Source: Rhodobacterales bacterium UBA7416
GTDB taxonomy: Bacteria; Pseudomonadota; Alphaproteobacteria; Rhodobacterales; Rhodobacteraceae
Direction: 5' to 3'
DNA length: 12,708 nucleotides
Assembly: GCA_002469545.1 (NCBI GenBank)
Contig: DKMK01000045.1
Span: 1-12,708 of the forward strand
The translations under genes and the position numbers were made by a program. The notes below the pieces were generated by a model. That model saw nothing but the letters and a program-made list of their open reading frames with translations. It searched no databases and was not told where the DNA came from. Positions within the stretch are counted from its first letter, which is position 1; each line of letters starts with the position of its first letter. This document shows, one piece after another, positions 6,229 to 12,708 of this stretch.

Positions 6229-7161
6229 TCAGCTCAAAAATGCCAACCAACCAGTGATCGTAAATACGCTAATTGCGGTGCAAATAACCACCGATGTGGC
6301 GGCCGTTTGTTGGGCACGGTTGTACATGCTCGCAAAGATATAGGTGTTAATTCCAGGCGGCATCGCGGCGATGACTACAGTTGAATTTCGCACGCCCACA
6401 GGCAGGTGAAACACATGGGTACCCAAGACATAAACCAACGCCGGAAACAGCAGTAATTTGATCGTGCCCACAGCAGCGACCTCGGGTAAATTACTGGTCA
6501 ATTTATAGCGATGTAAAACACCACCCAATGCGAACAATGCCACGGGAAGGGCGCTGCGCGCCATCATCTCCAACGCCGCTTCTGCTGTAGCAGGTAAGGC
6601 AATTCCGCTGAAGTTAAACGCAAACCCCATAATCAAACCCAGCGCCAATGCATTGTGAAAAATCGCACGAGTCACTGCGCGTACGATGGCTATTGATCCT
6701 TGGCCGTCGGCGCGTAAAACCTCCATGCAGGTGATACCGATGATATAGCAGAACAACACATGTACTGATGCCAACGCATAGTTGGTGGACAAGGCTTCGA
6801 CGCCGTAAGCGCGTTCCATAATAGGCAGCCCCAACAATACCATATTAGAAAACAGCGTCGTAAAACCAACCGCCACAGATTGCGCCGGTGTACGTTTGAA
6901 AAACACAAAACCAGTAAGGCCACCAATAATAAAAATCAACAGTGCAGGGATGTAATAAGTGGCAAATAATGGAACGTTAAAATAGGCCTTTAAATCCAGT
7001 CGCGCCACTGCCAAAAACAACAGGCAAGGAATGGCAAATTTCTGTGCAAATTTTGCCAATGCATCTATGCCAGCTTCGGACATCAAGTCACGCCACATTG
7101 TCCCATATCCTGCGCCAATGATCAGGAATACAGGCAGGACGGTGATGAATATGCTAAGCAT
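6229..7161 (-). CDS. AEC-family (auxin efflux carrier type) membrane transporter
   Basis: The protein has 310 residues, the usual size for this family, and is almost entirely hydrophobic. It has two clusters of about five membrane helices around a polar centre (about 145-165). Features recalling the family are an N-terminal VFLIIGAGYG, the mid-protein NMVLLGLPIMERAYG (106-120), and the conserved MPPGINTYIFA (267-277) near the second half crossover. Bacterial members are mostly predicted organic-acid (malate or malonate-like) permeases; the substrate here is unknown. The start has AAGG seven bases upstream inside the end of the MBL gene, and only two bases separate the two genes. It therefore appears to be the promoter-distal passenger of the housekeeping block. 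Confidence 0.87.
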   Translation of the reverse strand: MLSIFITVLPVFLIIGAGYGTMWRDLMSEAGIDALAKFAQKFAIPCLLFLAVARLDLKAYFNVPLFATYYIPALLIFIIGGLTGFVFFKRTPAQSVAVGFTTLFSNMVLLGLPIMERAYGVEALSTNYALASVHVLFCYIIGITCMEVLRADGQGSIAIVRAVTRAIFHNALALGLIMGFAFNFSGIALPATAEAALEMMARSALPVALFALGGVLHRYKLTSNLPEVAAVGTIKLLLFPALVYVLGTHVFHLPVGVRNSTVVIAAMPPGINTYIFASMYNRAQQTAATSVVICTAISVFTITGWLAFLS

Positions 7162-7163
7162 GT

Positions 7164-7961
7164 TTAAACCTTAAGTTTGATTTGTAATCCATCATAAGCT
7201 GGTGTTACATTTTGCGGCGTTTCGCCATTCAAAATATCGTAATCTAAATCAATATGCATGTTCGTCAAAATTGCGCTTTTGGGGGCATGTTTTTCTATCA
7301 ACGCTAATGCCTGTTCAACGTTGATATGACTGGGGTGTTCCTTGTAACGAAGACTGTCCAGTATCCAACATTCAATATCAGCAAGATCGTGGTCAGAATT
7401 GCCAATTAACGCTGATATATCAGGTGTGTACAACACATTATTTACGCGAATTGCGCGCACATCAATATTGCCGTGTGCCACATCAAACGTCGTGATTTTG
7501 ATTTTCCCGCCGGCACCCTCAATCACCAATTCCCGACCCAAATCATGCATATCCAAAATAGGCGGATATGGGCTGCCCTCTGGTGTTTCAAATGCATATC
7601 CAAAACGTTGCAAAATCATATCCTTGGTACGTGGCCCTGCGTACACTGGCAGACGGCGTTTCATTGATAAAACGATCATCCGTAAGTCATCTAAACCATG
7701 TAAATGGTCTGCATGTTCGTGCGTGTAAACGACGGCGTCCAACGCACCTATTTTTGCGTCCAATAATTGTTCGCGCATGTCAGGTGATGTGTCGATTAAA
7801 ACGGACGTAACACCATCATTTTCAAAGCGTTGAATAAGCAGTGAACAACGACTGCGTTTGTTGCGTGGATTTGCGGGATCACATGCGCCCCAATTCCCGC
7901 CTAAACGAGGTACACCACCTGATGATCCACATCCCAATATTGTAAAACAAAGCTCGCCCAT
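7164..7961 (-). CDS. PhnP-like MBL-fold metal-dependent hydrolase
   Basis: This 265-residue metallo-beta-lactamase-fold hydrolase is related to phosphoribosyl cyclic phosphodiesterase (PhnP) and other RNase Z-like phosphodiesterases. Metal ligands are visible: THEHADH (80-86; His81, His83, Asp85, His86), His163 in VAHG, Asp181 in TPDIS and His236 in TNMHID. The N-terminus GCGSSGGVPRLGG (10-22) and Cys27/Cys39 are typical of this subgroup. No phn genes are nearby, so a role in phosphonate breakdown is not supported; a nucleotide or nucleic-acid phosphodiester clean-up role beside tatD is more likely. The start ATG shares one base with the tatD stop (TAATG), indicating translational coupling. 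Confidence 0.88.
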   Translation of the reverse strand: MGELCFTILGCGSSGGVPRLGGNWGACDPANPRNKRSRCSLLIQRFENDGVTSVLIDTSPDMREQLLDAKIGALDAVVYTHEHADHLHGLDDLRMIVLSMKRRLPVYAGPRTKDMILQRFGYAFETPEGSPYPPILDMHDLGRELVIEGAGGKIKITTFDVAHGNIDVRAIRVNNVLYTPDISALIGNSDHDLADIECWILDSLRYKEHPSHINVEQALALIEKHAPKSAILTNMHIDLDYDILNGETPQNVTPAYDGLQIKLKV

Positions 7962-8749
7962 TACAACGCAGCCTTTGAAAACAGCGTGTTAAAATTCTGC
8001 GTCGTTTGCGCGGCGAAATCCGCGTACTCCATGCCATATACTTGGGCGCCAACTTGGGCTGTATGCGCCGTATACGCAGGTTCATTCCGTTTGCCGCGAA
8101 AAGGCATGGGGGCCAAATAAGGGCTGTCAGTTTCGACCAAAATACGATCGACTGGAGCGGCGGCAAATATATCGCGCAGCTCTTGGCTTTTCTTAAATGT
8201 AGCGATGCCAGACATAGACAAATAAAACCCCAAATCCAATGCCGCGCGGCCCAATTCAGCGGATGACGAAAAGCAATGCATGACACAACCAAATGCACCT
8301 TTGCCATGTTCATCGCGTAGGATTTCGATCATGTCATCATCCGCTGCACGCGAATGTATAATCAACGGCAAACCCGTTTCACGCGCGGCCGTAATATGAA
8401 TGCGCAAAGACTGCTTTTGAATGTCGGCGCTGTCTGCTGTGTAATGGTAATCCAAACCCGTTTCACCAATGCCAACCATTTTGGGATGTTGCGCAATTTC
8501 AATCAACTGATCAACAGTGGCTAACGGCTCTTCGGCGGCAGACATCGGGTGTGTTCCCGCCGCATAATAAACCGCATCATAGGCATCAGCAATCGCACGC
8601 ACGACAGGCTCATTTTTCAAACGCGTACAGATAGTGACCATCCGCATAACACCCGCCGCTTGAGCGCGCTGAACCAGCTCAGGGATCTCGCCCTCGAAGT
8701 CTGGGAAATCAAGATGGCAGTGGCTGTCGACGATGATTGGATTGGTCAT
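7961..8749 (-). CDS. tatD: TatD family metal-dependent deoxyribonuclease
   Basis: This 262-residue TIM-barrel hydrolase is of the TatD family, with 3'-5' nuclease activity expected from studied members. The full metal site is visible: SHCHLD (9-14; His10 and His12), GETGLDYH (95-102; Glu96), HSR (132-134; His132), HCF (158-160; His158) and ETDSPYLAP (206-214; Asp208). Length is normal. The start has a strong GAGGGG six bases upstream, in the 18-base gap after holB. Its stop overlaps the start of the MBL gene by one base. It is cytoplasmic and plausibly acts in DNA repair or end-processing; family members were first named for linkage with the Tat system, which is not present here. Confidence 0.93.
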   Translation of the reverse strand: MTNPIIVDSHCHLDFPDFEGEIPELVQRAQAAGVMRMVTICTRLKNEPVVRAIADAYDAVYYAAGTHPMSAAEEPLATVDQLIEIAQHPKMVGIGETGLDYHYTADSADIQKQSLRIHITAARETGLPLIIHSRAADDDMIEILRDEHGKGAFGCVMHCFSSSAELGRAALDLGFYLSMSGIATFKKSQELRDIFAAAPVDRILVETDSPYLAPMPFRGKRNEPAYTAHTAQVGAQVYGMEYADFAAQTTQNFNTLFSKAAL

Positions 8750-8767
8750 GATATGCCCCTCAGCGGA

Positions 8768-9877
8768 TCAGGCCCGCGCAGTTTCTTCGAATGTCAGCAA
8801 CATATCTAGGATCACAGAAGAAGGGTCAAGATTAACAGCGCGTGCATGTGATGTTCGAGCAGTGCTTTCTTGTAATAAATTGGCCCATTTACGTGCGGCG
8901 CGGATGTTTGGGGCCAGTTTGGACAACACCAATGCCTCGCCGTTTGCGGCTTCTTGAAAGTCGGCTGGCTGTAAGGCTCCGAACTTGGCGAGACGCGAAA
9001 TGAACTGTGCATACAGGCGCAGTGTCATTGTATAACGGTCCACGGCGTTTTTACCCACACAGGCATCTGCCATGGTTTGCATTACTTGGCGATCCATACG
9101 CGGGGCTTGGTTGGCCATTTCCACAAGTGAGCGGTAAAGGTTCGCACCTTCGCTGGAAATGAGATCAATAGATGCACCAACTGAACCGTCAGCCAAGATA
9201 CCAACAGTTTGAATTTCGGACTGTGTTTCAAAACCAGACTGGGCCAATGCGGCGCTTAGGTTATCTGGGTTTAATGATGCGCAACGCAATGTCCGGCACC
9301 GGGAACGAATTGTTGGTAAAAGTCGTGATGGTTGGTGGCTGACCAAAAGGATTAGAACCTTCGCTGGTGGCTCTTCCAATACTTTTAGTAACGCATTTGC
9401 TGCGGCAGTATTCATTTCATCGGCGGCGTCTATGATTGCGACCCGCCAGCCACCATCCGCTGCCGAGAGTGTGAAAAAGCTTTTCAGTTTTCTAATTTCA
9501 TCGACGGTGATGTTTTGTTTTAGTTTCTTGGTTTTATCGTCCCAGGGACGTCGCGCCAAAAACAATCCGGGTTCCGCCAAGGCATCAATGCGATGTGAAA
9601 CTGGGTGTTCCGGGGAAACGTCCAAGCTTGACGGAGCAGGGGCATCAAACATGCCACCTTTTTCTGGTTGAGACAGTAAAAAACGTGCGATGCGCCATGC
9701 AAGAGTTGCTTTGCCAATGCCCTTAGGACCTGTGATCATCCATGCATGGTGCAAGCGGTCAGAATTATATGCCGTCAAAAATTCTGCTTGGGGTTCATCA
9801 TGACCGTACAGCGAATAGGTGTGCCGCGGATGACTTGCGCCGGCTTGTTGATCTGAATGCTGAATTTCATCGCTCAT
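8768..9877 (-). CDS. holB: DNA polymerase III delta' subunit
   Basis: This is the 369-residue clamp-loader subunit delta', which works with gamma/tau and delta to load the beta clamp. It has an N-terminal AAA+ module with HHAWMITGPKGIGKATLAWR (43-62), an intact P-loop-like GPKGIGKA unlike the degenerate site of E. coli delta'. A Walker B-like AIIDAADEMN (147-156), ANALLKVLEEPP (160-171) and the sensor/Arg-finger SRC motif (192-194) follow. The C-terminal helical part is poorly conserved, as expected. The loop at about 70-125 is long and polar, typical of alphaproteobacterial forms. The start ATG overlaps the tmk stop by four bases (ATGA), so the two genes are translationally coupled, as is common for tmk-holB. 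Confidence 0.93.
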   Translation of the reverse strand: MSDEIQHSDQQAGASHPRHTYSLYGHDEPQAEFLTAYNSDRLHHAWMITGPKGIGKATLAWRIARFLLSQPEKGGMFDAPAPSSLDVSPEHPVSHRIDALAEPGLFLARRPWDDKTKKLKQNITVDEIRKLKSFFTLSAADGGWRVAIIDAADEMNTAAANALLKVLEEPPAKVLILLVSHQPSRLLPTIRSRCRTLRCASLNPDNLSAALAQSGFETQSEIQTVGILADGSVGASIDLISSEGANLYRSLVEMANQAPRMDRQVMQTMADACVGKNAVDRYTMTLRLYAQFISRLAKFGALQPADFQEAANGEALVLSKLAPNIRAARKWANLLQESTARTSHARAVNLDPSSVILDMLLTFEETARA

Positions 9878-10497
9878 GCTATGTGACTTACTGCAATTGC
9901 TGCGATGTCATCAGCGATTTGTTCGCGTGCACGCATTCCATTGATCAAATGGCAGCGATGATTTTCCGATTTTGCCAAATCCAAAAAGCCAGCGCGTAGA
10001 GATTTTTGAAAGCTCAGACCAAAGTCTTCGAAACGATCCTCACCTGAATCTCTGGCGAGACCACGCGCCAGCGCGTTTTCAGGATCGGCATCGATGACAA
10101 ACGTTAGGTCTGGTTCTTTTTGGATGATTATGCTGTGTAGTTGGTCCACTGTTTCACGCAGATCAGCGCGTGCAACGCCTTGATAGACACGCGTGGAATC
10201 AACGTAGCGATCGCAAATTACAATATGACCAAGCGTGAGGGCAGGTATCACAGTTTTTTCCAAGTGGTCACGCCTTGCCGCTGTAAACAATAATATTTCT
10301 GTTTCGGGCGACCAACGATCAGTGTCACCAGACACCAAAAGACTGCGGATCATTTCCGCGCCAGCGCTGCCACCTGGTTCGCGTGTTTTGACAACCTTGT
10401 GACCCAATTGCGTCAGTTTTGCCGCCAGCATTTCTGATTGCGTGGACTTTCCAGATCCATCGATACCTTCGAATGTAATGAATAACCCTTGGTCCAT
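9874..10497 (-). CDS. tmk: Thymidylate kinase (dTMP kinase)
   Basis: This enzyme phosphorylates dTMP to dTDP in the cytoplasm, on the way to dTTP. From ATG 10497 it has 207 residues, a usual length. Visible are the P-loop FEGIDGSGKST (9-19), TREPGGS (38-44) for dTMP binding, the DRY motif CDRYVDST (95-102) and the LID region RGLARDSGEDRFED (145-158), whose Arg residues fit the bacterial type II enzyme. A GTG at 10515 in the same frame would add six residues (MVQKLI) and overlap the dacC end by 16 bases. I prefer the ATG two bases after the dacC stop because the conserved domain starts immediately. Neither start has a strong ribosome binding site, so translation probably couples to dacC. The stop overlaps holB by four bases. 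Confidence 0.93.
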   Translation of the reverse strand: MDQGLFITFEGIDGSGKSTQSEMLAAKLTQLGHKVVKTREPGGSAGAEMIRSLLVSGDTDRWSPETEILLFTAARRDHLEKTVIPALTLGHIVICDRYVDSTRVYQGVARADLRETVDQLHSIIIQKEPDLTFVIDADPENALARGLARDSGEDRFEDFGLSFQKSLRAGFLDLAKSENHRCHLINGMRAREQIADDIAAIAVSHIA

Positions 10498-10499
10498 GA

Positions 10500-11651
10500 T
10501 TAGTTTTTGGACCACAATCTGCCACCCAATAAATCTGTGCTGAGTAATTCAGCGCTGGCAAGCACACGATTAACAATCGATCCCTTTGCCACGTCATTTT
10601 GAGCAACAAGATTGTGTTTCGTTGTTTGCATGTTTGGTGTGGTTACGGTCAGTGTGGCGACACGCGTACCCGCTTTTATCGGTGCTTCAAGTGGGCCAGT
10701 ATATGTAACTTTGATATCGACATCATTCAGCGAACCAAGTGGGAACAGTCCTGAAATATCCTTCTCAGCAACCAAACCCACTGTTTTTTCGCTACCTAAC
10801 CATACTTGGGCATCAGCGATCTGTGTGCCTTGTTTAAACAATTCCTTGCTGACGAATTGACGAAATGCCCAATTGGTCAGCTTTTCAGCTTCGTTTGCAC
10901 GGGCAATTTTTGAATCCAATCCCGTAATCATAAAGATGATCCGACGATTACCCTGTTTGGCCGATCCGACTAAGCCATAACCGGCTTCTTCTGTGTGGCC
11001 TGTTTTTAATCCGTCTGCACCAATACCAAGGGATAACAAAGGATTGCGGTTGCTTTGGTTGACGCCGTCCCATGTAAATGCGCGTTGAGAGAAGAAACCA
11101 TAGTATTCAGGGTAATCCGTGATCAATTTATTCGCCAGAAATACGAGGTCACGTACGCTCATGCGCTGTTTTGGGTGTGGCCATCCTGTTGAATTGCCAA
11201 ATGTGGACGATGTCATGCCCATTTCTGCAGCGCGTGTTGTCATTTGCTGTGCAAATGCGTTTTCGGTTCCCGCAATATTTTCTGCAACAGTAATACAAGC
11301 GTCATTGCCAGATTGGACGATAATGCCCTGAATTAAATCACGCACTGTCGCGCGTTCGCCTGTGCGAAGAAACATTGTTGATCCACCAAGACTGGTCGCC
11401 CGTTCAGACACCAAAAATTTAGTATCCATTGTAACACGGCCATCGCGCAATGCTTCGAACAACATATAGACTGTCATTAATTTTGACATGGATGCAGGCG
11501 GAACAGGTCGATCGGCGTCTTTTGCCAACAAAACCGTGCCGGTGGTTTGGTCGACTATCATTGCCGATCTAGCCAACGTATCAAATGCCATCGCCTGACT
11601 GGACAGGCAAAAGCCAAAAATCAAAAGTGTGAAATACCGAATGAAAGCCAT
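10500..11651 (-). CDS. dacC: D-alanyl-D-alanine carboxypeptidase (DacC/PBP5-type)
   Basis: This penicillin-binding protein of 383 residues removes the terminal D-Ala from peptidoglycan pentapeptides in the periplasm. A signal peptide covers 1-22 (cut after AMA). The three active-site motifs are SMSK (54-57, Ser54 nucleophile), SGN (114-116) and KTG (216-218). A beta-rich C-terminal domain (about 267-365) corresponds to PBP5 domain II. The extreme C-terminus (LSTDLLGGRLWSKN) may form the amphipathic membrane-binding helix expected in the family. The start has AAAGG seven bases upstream, within the end of the SPOR gene, three bases after which it begins. The gene lies beside another envelope gene and upstream of tmk. 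The paralogue choice (dacA versus dacC) is less certain than the enzyme class. Confidence 0.93.
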   Translation of the reverse strand: MAFIRYFTLLIFGFCLSSQAMAFDTLARSAMIVDQTTGTVLLAKDADRPVPPASMSKLMTVYMLFEALRDGRVTMDTKFLVSERATSLGGSTMFLRTGERATVRDLIQGIIVQSGNDACITVAENIAGTENAFAQQMTTRAAEMGMTSSTFGNSTGWPHPKQRMSVRDLVFLANKLITDYPEYYGFFSQRAFTWDGVNQSNRNPLLSLGIGADGLKTGHTEEAGYGLVGSAKQGNRRIIFMITGLDSKIARANEAEKLTNWAFRQFVSKELFKQGTQIADAQVWLGSEKTVGLVAEKDISGLFPLGSLNDVDIKVTYTGPLEAPIKAGTRVATLTVTTPNMQTTKHNLVAQNDVAKGSIVNRVLASAELLSTDLLGGRLWSKN

Positions 11652-11654
11652 GAT

Positions 11655-12476
11655 TTAACCTTTTACGAAATACGCGTCTGCAAAGCCCATTGATTTAACC
11701 GTTGCCAACAGTTTGGATTTTTCAGCCTTTGTGGAAACTGGCCCCGCCAGTACGCGGTAAAATGTTTTACCTTTTGCGGATGATTTTACGATTTTACCGG
11801 CTATGTTTTTTGTTTTCAACTTGGCCAATGTCGCATTCGCGTTTGATTCAACGCTGAATAATCCCAATTGTGCAAATCTGGAATCTGATGTTATGGCGGG
11901 CGCTTTTAAAGCAGGCGTCGGTTTAACCGGTGCTACAGTTTTTTTTGCTTTGCTTGTTTTATCCAAAGCCTTGAGAGTTGATTCCGCAATGTCTTCGCTT
12001 GGGGCGGGTTTGGGGGCCTTGGGATCTACAACAGGTATTTTCTTAATGCGCATTGCAGTTACGGAAACTTCAAGCGTTGTTCCTGCAACAGCTCCAATTG
12101 CAACTGCGGCGTCTGAAGACAACTGAAATGCCGGGCCGGGTAGGCTGCTCTCGCGATTGAAAAGTGCACCGATTACGAACTTGCCGTTAGATTTGTTGCG
12201 AATGATAATACGTTCTGGTTTTTTGACGTTTGGATGTGCAACCCAAACACCGCCCAGTGACGGGCGACCGTCCCATAATGCCTTTGCAGATTTCTGGAAC
12301 ACTTCGGGGGCTTCAACATCTTTTTCGATGAATTTCGTTGTGGTGGCAGGCGCTTGTTCTGATGTGGGCGCTTTGTTAAATAATGGTTGGCCTTCTTGGC
12401 ATGCCGCCAAAAATAGAGAGACGCACCCCAAAAGGGTCGCGCGCCCAACGTATGTTGTAAAACGATGCCTGATCAC
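11655..12476 (-). CDS. SPOR-domain lipoprotein with RlpA-like region
   Basis: This 273-residue envelope lipoprotein probably binds denuded glycan strands at the septum. The N-terminus has a lipoprotein signal with lipobox LAAC (23-26, Cys26 lipidated; Gln27 follows, consistent with outer-membrane sorting). Residues about 68-145 resemble the RlpA double-psi beta-barrel: SLGGVWVAHP, FVIGALFNRE, PGPAFQLSSDAAVAIG, LEVSVTAMRI. The RlpA catalytic NDRGP-type segment is replaced by FNRESSLPGP, so lytic transglycosylase activity is doubtful. A Pro/Lys-rich linker (about 145-197) leads to a C-terminal SPOR domain (198-273: FAQLGLFSVESNANA, GKTFYRVLAGP, MGFADAYFV). The start is GTG with CGGGAG eight bases upstream. 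It leads the minus-strand block, three bases before dacC. Confidence 0.88.
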   Translation of the reverse strand: MIRHRFTTYVGRATLLGCVSLFLAACQEGQPLFNKAPTSEQAPATTTKFIEKDVEAPEVFQKSAKALWDGRPSLGGVWVAHPNVKKPERIIIRNKSNGKFVIGALFNRESSLPGPAFQLSSDAAVAIGAVAGTTLEVSVTAMRIKKIPVVDPKAPKPAPSEDIAESTLKALDKTSKAKKTVAPVKPTPALKAPAITSDSRFAQLGLFSVESNANATLAKLKTKNIAGKIVKSSAKGKTFYRVLAGPVSTKAEKSKLLATVKSMGFADAYFVKG

Positions 12477-12694
12477 AATATCTACTCCCGTTGCGTAAAA
12501 AATTGATAATTCATTTTTACGTGCTGTCGCTTATTTTTCGACCTAATCAGACCATAAACAATTATAGACAAGGTTGGAAGCTAGTTGTCGGGCAAAAAAA
12601 ATCAAATAGGCGCCGATTTGCGCATTGTTTGGGCTTGCGTCTTGATCAAAGTCGATTTAGTGATCGCGTAACGGATCGACCCCGTTTATGGCAC
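12477..12694. promoter_or_regulatory. Intergenic region between SPOR operon and tRNA-Ser
   Basis: This 218-base non-coding region holds the leader and probable promoter of the minus-strand operon, near 12561-12591. A spaced inverted repeat GTCGAT/ATCGAC (12651-12656 and 12675-12680) lies just before the tRNA-Ser start. A candidate tRNA promoter (TTGCGT, 17-base spacer, TAGTGA) is too weak at -10 to call. Confidence 0.4.
12561..12591 (-). promoter_or_regulatory. Candidate promoter of the SPOR-dacC-tmk-holB operon
   Basis: On the minus strand a perfect TATAAT (12566-12561) lies about 85 bases upstream of the GTG start. The best -35 is CCGACA (12591-12586), four of six consensus bases, with a long 19-base spacer. 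The -10 is convincing and the -35 is weak, so this is a candidate only. Confidence 0.4.
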
Positions 12695-12708
12695 GGAGAG
12701 GTGGCAGA
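12695..12708 (+). tRNA. 5' end of a tRNA-Ser gene, cut by the window edge
   Basis: The last 14 bases GGAGAGGTGGCAGA match the acceptor 5' strand (GGAGAGG), T8-G9 and the start of the D arm (GCAGA) of serine tRNAs, which commonly begin this way and continue GTGG. Only the first bases are visible, so the anticodon and completeness are unknown. Confidence 0.6.

Noticed and set aside
7164..7961. Phosphonate-pathway PhnP
   Set aside because: The fold and metal site fit PhnP-like proteins, but no other phn gene is present and the gene sits beside tatD in a housekeeping block.
12157..12498. Plus-strand open frame of 113 codons opposite the SPOR gene
   Set aside because: It is a shadow of the lipoprotein gene; its translation shows no domain and it would cover the lipoprotein's signal region antisense.
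12634..12662. Promoter for tRNA-Ser (TTGCGT, 17-base spacer, TAGTGA)
   Set aside because: Spacing is ideal but the -10 matches consensus poorly, so it is not separable from chance.
1..12708. CRISPR array, insertion sequence, prophage or defence island
   Set aside because: No regular repeat-spacer array, transposase, integrase, phage or nuclease-helicase genes are visible; the only mobile-element trace is the tRNA fragment at the left edge.

Overview
The window looks like chromosomal backbone of an alphaproteobacterium. It most resembles a roseobacter-type Rhodobacterales with moderate GC. The main evidence is the co-directional block SPOR lipoprotein - D-Ala-D-Ala carboxypeptidase - tmk - holB - tatD - PhnP-like MBL hydrolase, an order I know from that group, plus alphaproteobacterial tRNA sequences at both window edges. 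I could not run database searches, so genus-level placement is open.

Left edge (1-120): the 3' portion of a tRNA-Leu(GAG), from the anticodon stem to CCA, sits at 13-70, but the bases before it do not continue the tRNA. This is what the far end of an integrated element in a tRNA gene looks like. Next, on the minus strand, is a secreted class 3 (alpha/beta-hydrolase) lipase at 121-1071. A 241-bp AT-rich divergent intergenic region follows. It holds a 10-bp-phased TAGG array and two small palindromes.

Plus-strand operon (1313-5753): a complete PotABCD-type ABC importer in the order ATPase, periplasmic binding protein, permease 1 (with a large extra periplasmic segment) and permease 2. Stem-loops lie on each side of the binding-protein gene, and a rho-independent terminator lies at 5773-5806. 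The substrate is probably a polyamine or a related small amine or amino-acid derivative, but it cannot be fixed from sequence alone.

Minus-strand block (5811-12476, transcribed right to left): a GTG-started SPOR lipoprotein with a degenerate RlpA-like region, DacC-type carboxypeptidase, thymidylate kinase, DNA polymerase III delta', TatD, an MBL-fold hydrolase and an AEC-family transporter, all with gaps of 18 bp or less or with overlaps. After a 61-bp gap carrying three 11-bp tandem repeats comes a small cupin gene. The block couples peptidoglycan trimming and septal functions with dTTP supply, clamp loading and nucleic-acid or nucleotide clean-up. Its promoter probably lies near 12561-12591.

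Right edge: 12695-12708 matches the first bases of a tRNA-Ser gene that continues beyond the window.

I found no CRISPR array, insertion sequence, phage gene or toxin-antitoxin pair, and no convincing new multi-gene system. The observations most worth following are the tRNA-Leu attachment-site remnant, the two helically phased repeat arrays, and the RlpA-like lipoprotein that appears to lack its catalytic residues.
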